From an uncultured Flavobacteriales bacterium (lineage in GTDB: Bacteria; Bacteroidota; Bacteroidia; Flavobacteriales_D; Parvicellaceae), in the NCBI GenBank assembly GCA_905480225.1, contig CAJQPO010000050.1:1-48850 (forward strand): a stretch of 48,850 nucleotides of DNA, read 5' to 3'. Below, piece after piece: positions 41,697 through 48,850 of the stretch. How positions within the stretch are numbered: the first letter of the stretch is position 1; each line of letters begins with the position of its first letter. The notes under the pieces were generated by a model. It worked only from the letters and a program-made list of their open reading frames with translations. It ran no database searches and was not told where the DNA came from. Position numbers and translations under genes: made by a program.

Positions 41697-42977
41697 ATGG
41701 AAACATCAATTAAAATGAGCTCAGAAGAAGCAATACGTCTTGAAGATCAGTTTGGAGCACACAATTATCATCCGCTTCCTGTGGTTCTTGCAAGAGGTGA
41801 AGGCGTTTATGTTTGGGATTGTGAAGGTAAAAAGTACTATGATTTTTTATCTGCCTATTCCGCAGTAAATCAAGGCCATTGTCATCCTAAAATTATCAAT
41901 GCGTTAAAAGAGCAAGCTGAAACGTTAACCCTAACTTCCCGTGCATTTTTTAATGACACACTTGGTCCGTATGAGGAATTTATCACAAACTTCTTTGGAT
42001 TTGACAAAGTGCTACCAATGAACACCGGTGCTGAAGCGGTAGAAACGGCCATTAAACTCTGTAGAAAATGGGCTTATGAGAAAAAACATATTCCTGAAAA
42101 CGAAGCGAAAATTATAGTTTGCGAAAATAATTTTCATGGTAGAACAACAACAATTGTGTCTTTTTCTAATGATCCTGATGCGCGTAAGAACTTTGGCCCG
42201 TATACACCAGGATTCATTAAAATTCCATACGATGATATAGCAGCTTTGGAAGCAGCGTTGAAAGAAGATAATGTTGCTGGATTTTTAGTAGAACCGATAC
42301 AAGGTGAGGCAGGAGTTTATGTTCCCAGTGAAGATTACTTAAAAGCTGCAAAATCTTTGTGTGAGCAATATGGTAGTTTGTTTATTGCTGATGAAGTACA
42401 AACAGGAATTGCCAGAACGGGCAGACTGCTGGCTACTTGCGGAAACTGTACCTGTCCAGAAAAAAATTGTTCAGGAACGCCTGATGTAAAAGCAGACATT
42501 CTAATTTTAGGAAAAGCAGTTTCCGGAGGGGTTTATCCGGTTTCGGCTGTATTGGCAAATGACGATATCATGTCCGTAATTAAGCCAGGTCAGCATGGCT
42601 CTACTTTTGGAGGTAATCCATTAGCGGCTAAAGTAGCTGTTGCAGCTTTAGAGGTAATTAAAGATGAAAAATTAGCGGAGAATGCTGATCGCCTTGGTCG
42701 CAAATTTCGAAATGAAATGAATCGAATAATTAACCAATCGACTTTAGTAAATGCAGTTCGAGGTAAGGGCTTATTAAATGCCATATTAATCAATGATTCG
42801 GAAGAAAGCTCTACGGCTTGGGACCTTTGTGTAGCCTTGAAGAATAATGGCTTATTAGCGAAGCCAACACACGGCAATATCATTCGTTTTGCGCCTCCAT
42901 TGGTCATCACTGATGAACAGCTGGATTCGTGTATATCAATTATTGAATCTACTATTTCTGAGTTTCAGTCTTCATAA
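41697..42977 (+). CDS. rocD: Ornithine aminotransferase with a four-cysteine insert
   Basis: This PLP enzyme turns ornithine and 2-oxoglutarate into glutamate semialdehyde and glutamate. The 426-residue protein has the family landmarks [75 protein letters not shown] and [11 protein letters not shown], then the PLP lysine in [16 protein letters not shown]. Between the last two is an insert [11 protein letters not shown] (C248, C251, C253, C258), where most ornithine aminotransferases have a short loop. The ATG at 41697 keeps the conserved opening; the frame extends upstream to 41556 through the promoter and leader, which is not coding. ATG at 41715 is an alternative start. Confidence 0.93.
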   Translation: METSIKMSSEEAIRLEDQFGAHNYHPLPVVLARGEGVYVWDCEGKKYYDFLSAYSAVNQGHCHPKIINALKEQAETLTLTSRAFFNDTLGPYEEFITNFFGFDKVLPMNTGAEAVETAIKLCRKWAYEKKHIPENEAKIIVCENNFHGRTTTIVSFSNDPDARKNFGPYTPGFIKIPYDDIAALEAALKEDNVAGFLVEPIQGEAGVYVPSEDYLKAAKSLCEQYGSLFIADEVQTGIARTGRLLATCGNCTCPEKNCSGTPDVKADILILGKAVSGGVYPVSAVLANDDIMSVIKPGQHGSTFGGNPLAAKVAVAALEVIKDEKLAENADRLGRKFRNEMNRIINQSTLVNAVRGKGLLNAILINDSEESSTAWDLCVALKNNGLLAKPTHGNIIRFAPPLVITDEQLDSCISIIESTISEFQSS

Positions 42978-43006
42978 TTCCTATTTGCTAGTTTTTGTGA
43001 CAAAAA

Positions 43007-43036
43007 AAAAGACCATTGTAAAAACAATGGCCTTTT
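43007..43036. terminator. Bidirectional terminator between rocD and the giant T9SS gene
   Basis: CCATTGT (43013-43019) pairs with ACAATGG (43024-43030) over a four-A loop, flanked by AAAAG and CTTTT that extend the stem past one mismatch. A-rich on one side and T-rich on the other, it can end transcripts from both the plus strand (rocD) and the minus strand (giant gene). Confidence 0.75.
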
Positions 43037-43101
43037 CCGATAAACTAGGTGTTGATGTGAGCTTATTATGCTAAGCTCTTAGCGCATTTATATATTTAAT
43101 A

Positions 43102-46100
43102 TTACCGTAGGATTACGAATTTCTTTTTAAATACTCCTTCTGTTGTATTTAAATGAACAAAGTAAATCCCACTTTCAATTGATGATACATTGTAATCGAC
43201 TCTATAGGTTATCATACTTTCAGCATGACCACTATACAAGGTCTGAATTACTTTTCCTCGGATATTCATTACAGTAACTGTAATTTCTTGATCCTTCGTT
43301 ACTGTAAATTCAAAGGTCGCATTTTGATCTGCAGGATTTGGATACTGCTGAATAATTGGACCTGCTTCGTTCACATTGGTTATTTCTGTTTCTGGTTTTG
43401 TGCGATCAGAACTGTTAGCCTTGGCTGCAGAAGAACTGCATTCGTTGCCTTCAGTATCCGTCCAAGCAATTACTTCGAATGGGAAGAAAAACCTTCCTAC
43501 AGGATTGTCGCAACAGTTGGTTGGGATTTTAATCGGTCCAAAATCAGTACCTGCAAGTTCAAAGTAGGTTTCTTTTCTCAAGTAATCTAATCCTGCAGAA
43601 GCAGCATCAATTGTAAACACATCTCCTGTATTTGCATTCGAGGCGCTCAGTAGGGTAACGTTACACTTTTTTGCAGTAACATTTAAATCCTGATTGGAAG
43701 GACCGATGTATCGTACTGTAAGCGTGACTAATTTGCCATCACAAACACAAGAAACAGAATCGTTGTCCACTTGGGCATTGCTACATGCAGCTGTTTGTTG
43801 CGCATCGCAGGGGCCTAAGGTATATCCACAATTCAGTCTTTTTTGAATGTGTTTTTGTTGCACGCAATACGTTTCTCCTTCAAAACACATTAAGACCTTG
43901 TCTTTCTTACCAGCCTTACTATTGGATTTGCAATCAGAGCCTGAAGCACTGCTGTAATCAGAAATTTGGTGACTTATTTTTGAATATTTAGAAAGGTGAC
44001 AATTAGAACTACTTCCAGAGCCAGAGCTACTTCCAGAGCCAGAGCCACTGCCAGAACCAGAGCTACTTCCAGAACCAGAGCCACTGCCAGAGTTAGAACT
44101 ACTTCCAGATGGACAACTTACACCACTAGCATGACTAGCATAGCTAATTCCTGAACTTGATCCGCTTCCAGAACCAGAATGTGATACGCTTCCAGAACCA
44201 GAATGTGATCCGCTTCCAGAGCCAGAATGTGATCCACTTCCAGAACCAGAATGTGATCCGCTTCCAGAACTAGACCCGCCAGGCGTGCAAGAAATATCAA
44301 CCTGCTCCACTGTCCAATCAATGGTGGTTATACAGCCATTGGCGTCTGTTACTGTAAGTGTGTATGTTGATGTGCTATCAGGGCATACAATTATAGAAGA
44401 TGTAGTTTCACTAGTAGACCAATCATAACCATAACCTGGAGTTCCACCAGTCGCTGCACCATCAATTGTAGCACATCCGAATTCGATTCCGGCTCCTCCG
44501 TATACTAACGAACATCCATCAGCATCTGCTACCAATGGGGTAGGTTCCGCTATCGTTATTGTGGTTGATTCTGAACATCCTTTTGAATCCGTAACAACAT
44601 ACGTGTATGTTCCAGCAACTTCAGAATAACTGCCAATTCCGGTATATGGTGGAGCACCACCATTAGCGGTAACTTCAACGATTGTTGTATCTCCGAAACA
44701 AAGGACAGGACCAGCAGTTGCTGAAACGGTCAAGTCAGGATCTCTAGTTACCGAGAATGTGCAATTGGCTACATTTCCAGAATTGTCTATCGCCGTTATT
44801 GTTACCGTCGTAGTAGTACCTTCTGCAAATGTCGATCCACTTGGGATATCAGATGAGACAGAAGAAACGCCACAATTATCTGATGCAATTAAATCCCAGC
44901 TAGCAGTTGGAGTACATTCTGATAAAACGATGTCAGAAGGACAATCAATTACGGGTAATTCAGCATCTGTTACCGTTACATCCATTGAACAGTTTGAAGT
45001 ATTTCCAGAACCGTCCGTTACTGTCCAGGTAACTGTTGTCGTTCCTAAAGGATAAGTATCACTGGCATCCGAAGTACCGTTGTAATCATTGATAACTGAA
45101 ACTACAGAACAATTGTCTGAAGAAGCGGGTGCTGCAATGGTAGTCATTGCTTCACAGACACCTGCGTCCGTATTGACAGCTACATCAGCAGGGCAATTGA
45201 TTACAGGAGCCTCATTATCCGTTACGGTAACATCTATTGAGCAGTTAGCTGTATTTCCAGAACCATCCGTTACCGTCCAGGTAACTGTTGTCGTTCCTAA
45301 AGGATAAGTATCACTCGCATCTGATGTGCCGTTGTAATCATTAACAACAGAAGCCACAGAACAATTATCTGAACTGGTTGGTGGATCAATGCTAATCAAT
45401 GCTTCACAAACTCCAGGATCACTATTAACAGCAACATCTGCAGAACAAGCAATAGAAGGATCTTCTGTATCTGTAACAGTAACATCCATTGAGCAGTTAG
45501 CTGTATTTCCAGAACCGTCCGTTACTGTCCAGGTAACGGTTGTCGTTCCTAAAGGATAAGTATCACTGGCATCCGAAGTACCGTTATAATCATTAATAAC
45601 AGAAGCCACAGAACAATTATCTGAACTGGTTGGTGCAGCTATGCTAATTAATGCCTCACAAACTCCAGAGTCTGTATTGACAGCTGCATCAGCAGGACAA
45701 TTAATCGTTGGAGCAGTAACGTCAGGAACAACGGTCGTAGTGATTGTTGTTGAAGCCGTACAGCCATTATTATCTGTAATCAAATAATCGTAAGTGCCTT
45801 CATTAACAGTAAATGTTCCCGCTCCGCTGTAGGGCGCAACACCGCCACTAGCAGACACGGTAACATCTGTCATTCCTCCAATACAAAGGATTTGTGGAGC
45901 AGATGAGGAAGCCACTAATAAGTCTGGTTCTGATATTAAGACATCTTCTAATGGTGATACACAACCATTGGCGTCTTCAACATAAACACTGGATGATCCG
46001 GCAGATAATCCAGTAAAAACATTAGAAGTCTGAGAAGTTCCTCCACTGCTACCAGTAGTCGTAAAGGACCCTATAGGAAAAGGCGACGAAGCAGTGGCGT

Positions 46101-48850
46101 TTGATGATTCACCATCGAGTGCGTTTTTACCACTAAAAGACCATTCTGAGATATCCCAAACACCATCGTTAGTAAAGGAACCAGAATTACGGTAAGCCCA
46201 ACCATCTAGATATTCCCAAGGCTGTCCTGTCCCGTCCACATTGATGTTACCAAAGACATCTATAACAGCTCCGCTTTTAAAGAGCTCAATGGCGTCATCC
46301 CCATTAATACCCATAGATCCACTTGTATAAGAAGGGGAAGTTCCTAAGAAATTTCCAAATTGTAACGCTTCGTAGGAAACGGTAATGTACGAACCAGCTG
46401 ATACTGAAACAGCGGGAAAAGTAAATTCTTGACCATCCGAGCCCCCACCGTTATTGGCAGAACCTAAACCGTAAATACTAAGGTCAGAAATGGCATCAAT
46501 TACATATAATTCCACAGCTTTTGGAGTTCCGCCAGAAAGAGGTCCATCAATTACACCCGAAATAATTAATGCATTTTCAAGGGCATTTACTAAGAAGTAG
46601 GTAAATGGAGCATCTCCTACATTGGGGCTAATGGATATAGAGCCATCTGTGCCTCCAAAGCAACTGACATCGGATATGCTTATTGAAATTTCTGGAATTG
46701 GATTGGAACCTATATCAACCGTTTGACTGGCAGAAACACACCCATTAGCGTCAGTAATACTAACGCTGTATGTACCTTCTGTCAAACCAGAAAAGTCATT
46801 AGAACTTTGAGTGGTCGAACTTCCGCCACCAGAACTTGTAAAGCTTCCAATAGGAAAAGGCGAAGATGCGGTCGCATTAGATGATTCTCCATCTAGCGCA
46901 TTTTTACCACTGAAAGACCACTCAGAAATATCCCAGATGCCATTATTAGGTAATGATCCATTGTCTCTGTAAGCCCATCCATCTAAATATTCCCATGGTT
47001 GTCCTGAGCCATCGACATTGATATTCCCAAAAACATCAATAACAGAACCGCTTTTAAATAGCTCGATTGCATCGTCACCATTAATTCCCATAGAACCACT
47101 TGTATACGATGGCGAACTTCCTAGAAAGTTGCCGAATTGCAAAGATTCGTAGGAAACCGTAATGTAAGAACCCGCTGAAACGGAAACAGGAGGGAAGGTA
47201 AATTCTTGACCATCCGTACCTCCACCGTTATTGGCAGATCCCAATCCATATATACTTAAATCAGCAATGGATTCAATTGCATACAATTCTACTGCTTTGG
47301 GTGTGCCTCCTGATAAGGGCCCGTCGATTACACCACTGATAATTAATGGGTTTTCTAGAGAAGTACCTACTGTGTACGTAAATGGAGAGCTTCCTGTAGA
47401 TGGAGAAATGATAATTGAGCCATCAGATCCTCCAAAGCAAGATACATCTTCAATTGTCGTTGTAAAATTAGGTGTTGGAAGCACGGTTAAAGAAAGCGTT
47501 GAAGAATTTGTTCCACATGCGTTAGAGCCTACAACACTTACATTTCCTGAGCTGGAACCGAAGTCTACAGTTATGCTGTTAGTGCCAGCACCTGATGTGA
47601 TCGAAGCTCCTGACGGAACAGACCAACTATATGAATCAAAACTTGTTGGGAGGATATATGCTACACCTGTTTCGTTCGGGCATACAGCACTTGGTCCAGA
47701 TATGGTTCCGATAGAAGGTGAGAAAAGTGTACCGGAAACATTGAGGTTAAAAGAACCCTGAGAAGCAGAAGAAAATCCTTCTACATGAATGTAATAAGTG
47801 CCGGGAGTAAGAATGGCCGTAACACTGGATTGAAGCCCACATGCATCATCGTTGAGAGCAATGGAAGAACCACCGCAAGGTGCACTTCTTAAGTATAAAT
47901 AAGTATCCCAAGATGCACCACCGCATGTAGAAAAAGTATAGGATCCATTGCACGGTATATTCACAGCATAAACTCTATCATTTGAACTTCGTAAACTACA
48001 GTCGTTACAAGCTCCTACTGTCGTTCCTGAGATTACAAAAGGACTATTATAGGTATAGGTAGCATCTATTCCGCCAGGAGGTGCTACACAAGGACAGGCA
48101 ATTGTTAAACTTCCAGATCCAGCACTTGTGTTTTCTCGATCTAGGAGAAAATAATAAGTAACTCCAGCCACTAAATTGACCGAATTCGTTGCGCCAGAGG
48201 AAGAGATATCATCAACATAAGTCCATCCAGAACTACTACATGACCCAGATTTATAAAACAAATCAACCCATGATGTGCTAGATGTAACTGACACACTGTA
48301 AGCTCCTGTAACAGGTGCTGTGTAAGAGAATACTTGTTCACTCCCTGGGGTAGAATAAGGCCCACCGAGAGAATTCCAAGCACCACTTCCTGAGAGAGAA
48401 TAACTGGAGCCAACTCCACAGGTAATTGGTGTAATACTACTGCAAGGATTGGCTGCAGGAGGTCCAGAAATACGAGTAGCCTTTAAGGTCATACAAGAGC
48501 TTTGATTTGCACATGAATACCTATCAACAAGCACTCTAAGATTATTACCTGTGGCTGTTACTGTAACCTTACTTTGGAGACCGCAAAAATCATCGTTATA
48601 TGCAACATACGCCCCAGTTACGTTATCATAAATGGTGATTTGAGTATCAAATGCTGAGTTGCCGCAAGTTTCAAAAGAATAGAGTGATCCTGCAACTAAT
48701 CCAGTTACTAGTCGATATTCGCCACCCCAGATACAGGTTGTTAAGATAGAGGTTGAGCCCACAGTTGTCGGTGCCCCGGAAGTGCCGTATAAGGTATTAT
48801 TATTGGGACATTGTGAATAGTTGGTTAAAGGAATAAGGATAGTTAGCAGA
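43102..48850 (-). CDS. Giant modular T9SS-exported adhesin-like protein (start just outside the window)
   Basis: The open frame runs to the edge of the window (more than 1,910 residues). Its first visible residues, LLTILIPLTNYSQ then CPNN, look like the end of a signal peptide, so only a few codons are missing; the GTG at 48762 is not the start. In protein order: three PPC-like beta domains (48.78-47.76 kb), a PKD-like domain (47.74-47.47 kb), two SprB-type repeats each interrupted by an LTD-like domain (47.46-45.95 kb), another SprB-like repeat, three near-identical HYR domains plus a divergent fourth (45.72-44.74 kb), two SprB-like repeats, a Ser/Gly/His linker (44.29-44.00 kb), a small cysteine domain (CFEGETYC...LGPC), a DUF7467-like domain, and a type A T9SS sorting tail (QQYPNPADQNATFEF ... 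FVILR). It has no catalytic motif that I can see. Adhesion, gliding or surface-layer roles are inferred from SprB-like parts. Confidence 0.88.
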   Translation of the reverse strand, partial: LLTILIPLTNYSQCPNNNTLYGTSGAPTTVGSTSILTTCIWGGEYRLVTGLVAGSLYSFETCGNSAFDTQITIYDNVTGAYVAYNDDFCGLQSKVTVTATGNNLRVLVDRYSCANQSSCMTLKATRISGPPAANPCSSITPITCGVGSSYSLSGSGAWNSLGGPYSTPGSEQVFSYTAPVTGAYSVSVTSSTSWVDLFYKSGSCSSSGWTYVDDISSSGATNSVNLVAGVTYYFLLDRENTSAGSGSLTIACPCVAPPGGIDATYTYNSPFVISGTTVGACNDCSLRSSNDRVYAVNIPCNGSYTFSTCGGASWDTYLYLRSAPCGGSSIALNDDACGLQSSVTAILTPGTYYIHVEGFSSASQGSFNLNVSGTLFSPSIGTISGPSAVCPNETGVAYILPTSFDSYSWSVPSGASITSGAGTNSITVDFGSSSGNVSVVGSNACGTNSSTLSLTVLPTPNFTTTIEDVSCFGGSDGSIIISPSTGSSPFTYTVGTSLENPLIISGVIDGPLSGGTPKAVELYAIESIADLSIYGLGSANNGGGTDGQEFTFPPVSVSAGSYITVSYESLQFGNFLGSSPSYTSGSMGINGDDAIELFKSGSVIDVFGNINVDGSGQPWEYLDGWAYRDNGSLPNNGIWDISEWSFSGKNALDGESSNATASSPFPIGSFTSSGGGSSTTQSSNDFSGLTEGTYSVSITDANGCVSASQTVDIGSNPIPEISISISDVSCFGGTDGSISISPNVGDAPFTYFLVNALENALIISGVIDGPLSGGTPKAVELYVIDAISDLSIYGLGSANNGGGSDGQEFTFPAVSVSAGSYITVSYEALQFGNFLGTSPSYTSGSMGINGDDAIELFKSGAVIDVFGNINVDGTGQPWEYLDGWAYRNSGSFTNDGVWDISEWSFSGKNALDGESSNATASSPFPIGSFTTTGSSGGTSQTSNVFTGLSAGSSSVYVEDANGCVSPLEDVLISEPDLLVASSSAPQILCIGGMTDVTVSASGGVAPYSGAGTFTVNEGTYDYLITDNNGCTASTTITTTVVPDVTAPTINCPADAAVNTDSGVCEALISIAAPTSSDNCSVASVINDYNGTSDASDTYPLGTTTVTWTVTDGSGNTANCSMDVTVTDTEDPSIACSADVAVNSDPGVCEALISIDPPTSSDNCSVASVVNDYNGTSDASDTYPLGTTTVTWTVTDGSGNTANCSIDVTVTDNEAPVINCPADVAVNTDAGVCEAMTTIAAPASSDNCSVVSVINDYNGTSDASDTYPLGTTTVTWTVTDGSGNTSNCSMDVTVTDAELPVIDCPSDIVLSECTPTASWDLIASDNCGVSSVSSDIPSGSTFAEGTTTTVTITAIDNSGNVANCTFSVTRDPDLTVSATAGPVLCFGDTTIVEVTANGGAPPYTGIGSYSEVAGTYTYVVTDSKGCSESTTITIAEPTPLVADADGCSLVYGGAGIEFGCATIDGAATGGTPGYGYDWSTSETTSSIIVCPDSTSTYTLTVTDANGCITTIDWTVEQVDISCTPGGSSSGSGSHSGSGSGSHSGSGSGSHSGSGSVSHSGSGSGSSSGISYASHASGVSCPSGSSSNSGSGSGSGSSSGSGSGSGSGSSSGSGSSSNCHLSKYSKISHQISDYSSASGSDCKSNSKAGKKDKVLMCFEGETYCVQQKHIQKRLNCGYTLGPCDAQQTAACSNAQVDNDSVSCVCDGKLVTLTVRYIGPSNQDLNVTAKKCNVTLLSASNANTGDVFTIDAASAGLDYLRKETYFELAGTDFGPIKIPTNCCDNPVGRFFFPFEVIAWTDTEGNECSSSAAKANSSDRTKPETEITNVNEAGPIIQQYPNPADQNATFEFTVTKDQEITVTVMNIRGKVIQTLYSGHAESMITYRVDYNVSSIESGIYFVHLNTTEGVFKKKFVILR
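44008..44110 (-). repeat. 18-base imperfect repeats coding a Ser-Gly linker
   Basis: The stretch is built of short CCAGAG/CTTCCAGA-type units in an about 18-base period. On the coding strand it gives SGSGSGSSSG-type sequence. Perfect short repeats like this are prone to slippage and copy change between strains. Confidence 0.8.
44165..44260 (-). repeat. 24-base tandem repeat, four copies, coding GSHSGSGS
   Basis: Four units of 24 bases beginning CTTCCAGA follow one another, with only one or two changes between copies, and a partial fifth unit runs to about 44278. Each unit encodes eight residues, GSHSGSGS with one histidine. Together with the 18-base repeats they form a flexible linker between the adhesin domains and the C-terminal region. 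Confidence 0.85.
44990..45715 (-). repeat. 252-base tandem repeat, three HYR-domain copies
   Basis: Three copies with an exact 252-base period (marker GTTCCTAAAG at 45041, 45293 and 45545) encode 84-residue HYR domains: INCPADVAVNTD, SSDNCSV, DYNGTSDASDTYPLGTTTVT and VTDGSGNTANCS. The copies are almost identical in amino-acid sequence, and also in DNA, showing recent duplication or conversion. A fourth, divergent HYR-like domain lies at about 44745-44965. Confidence 0.88.
46062..47465 (-). repeat. 777-base duplicated module: LTD-like domain inserted in a SprB repeat
   Basis: Two copies with a 777-base period (CCAAAGCAA at 46655 and 47432) each encode the start of a SprB repeat (DVSCFGG(S/T)DGSI, FTY), then about 170 residues of an LTD-like domain (ISGVIDGPLSGGTPKAVELY ... 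NGDDAIELFK ... WEYLDGWAYR ... SFSGKNALDGESSNATA), and then the end of the SprB repeat (TYSVSITDANGCVS in the first copy, SSSVYVEDANGCVS in the second). Confidence 0.85.

Noticed and set aside
44008-44278. Regular short repeats that look like a CRISPR array
   Set aside because: The units are 18-24 bases with no unique spacers, and they encode Ser/Gly(His) within a long open frame.
44118-44321. Minus-strand frame of 67 residues with repeated LVLEADHI
   Set aside because: It is a frame shadow of the GSHSGSGS repeat in the giant protein, and it has no start context of its own.
47231-47761. Plus-strand frame of 176 residues antisense to the giant gene
   Set aside because: Its composition follows the codon usage of the opposite strand (proline- and threonine-rich). 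No signal peptide, promoter or family is seen.

Overview
The window looks like a chromosomal segment of a Bacteroidota bacterium, most likely Flavobacteriales and possibly near the Crocinitomicaceae/Cryomorphaceae. The reasons are low GC, proteins ending in type IX secretion (T9SS, Por) sorting domains, promoters with the Bacteroidota -7 element TAnnTTTG, few Shine-Dalgarno sequences, and family choices such as UMF1 transporter, DUF4159, DUF3299 and SprB/HYR adhesin modules. Family placement is an inference; no rRNA or other direct taxonomic marker is present. I found no tRNA, rRNA, CRISPR array, insertion sequence or phage gene.

Layout. 0-1.2 kb: the end of a T9SS-exported protein, a decayed fragment of a second T9SS sorting tail, and a small secreted orphan. 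1.3-4.8 kb: folE, cysS and a secreted C1B-type cysteine peptidase, closed by a strong terminator. 4.8-13 kb: a tightly packed run of eight genes (yidD, an ACMSD-like decarboxylase, a secreted M1 peptidase, lgt, a PhoX-like lipoprotein, an ABC ATPase, a His-rich MacB-type permease, a DUF3299 protein); the last three look like one metal-linked envelope module. 13-15 kb: kdtA (Kdo transferase) and an outer-membrane barrel protein, both on the minus strand.

15.1-23.3 kb: eight overlapping genes for surface-polysaccharide precursors. Four match the WbpA/B/D/E route to a 2,3-diacetamido uronic acid; the others are UDP-glucose dehydrogenase, UDP-glucuronate decarboxylase, dTDP-glucose 4,6-dehydratase and a CpsB/YwqE-type tyrosine phosphatase. 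No glycosyltransferase, flippase or polymerase is present.

23.3-26.8 kb (minus strand): fabD, a BI-1/YccA membrane protein, queD, a MerR regulator and a predicted barrel protein. 26.9-31.8 kb (plus): hemE, an OmpA-domain protein, a UMF1 transporter and lhgO. 31.8-43 kb: housekeeping genes on both strands (M23 peptidase, alaS, HD hydrolase, hisS-hutH, DUF4159 protein, rlmD) and an ornithine aminotransferase with an unusual cysteine-rich insert and a long 5' leader. 43.1-48.85 kb (minus): one giant modular T9SS adhesin-like protein whose first residues lie just outside the window.

The most notable features are the nested, duplicated domain architecture of the giant protein, the four-cysteine insert and uORF-bearing leader of the ornithine aminotransferase, the His-rich ABC module, and repeated placement of -7 promoter boxes 3-9 bases before start codons, which suggests leaderless or nearly leaderless mRNAs and corrects several gene starts.
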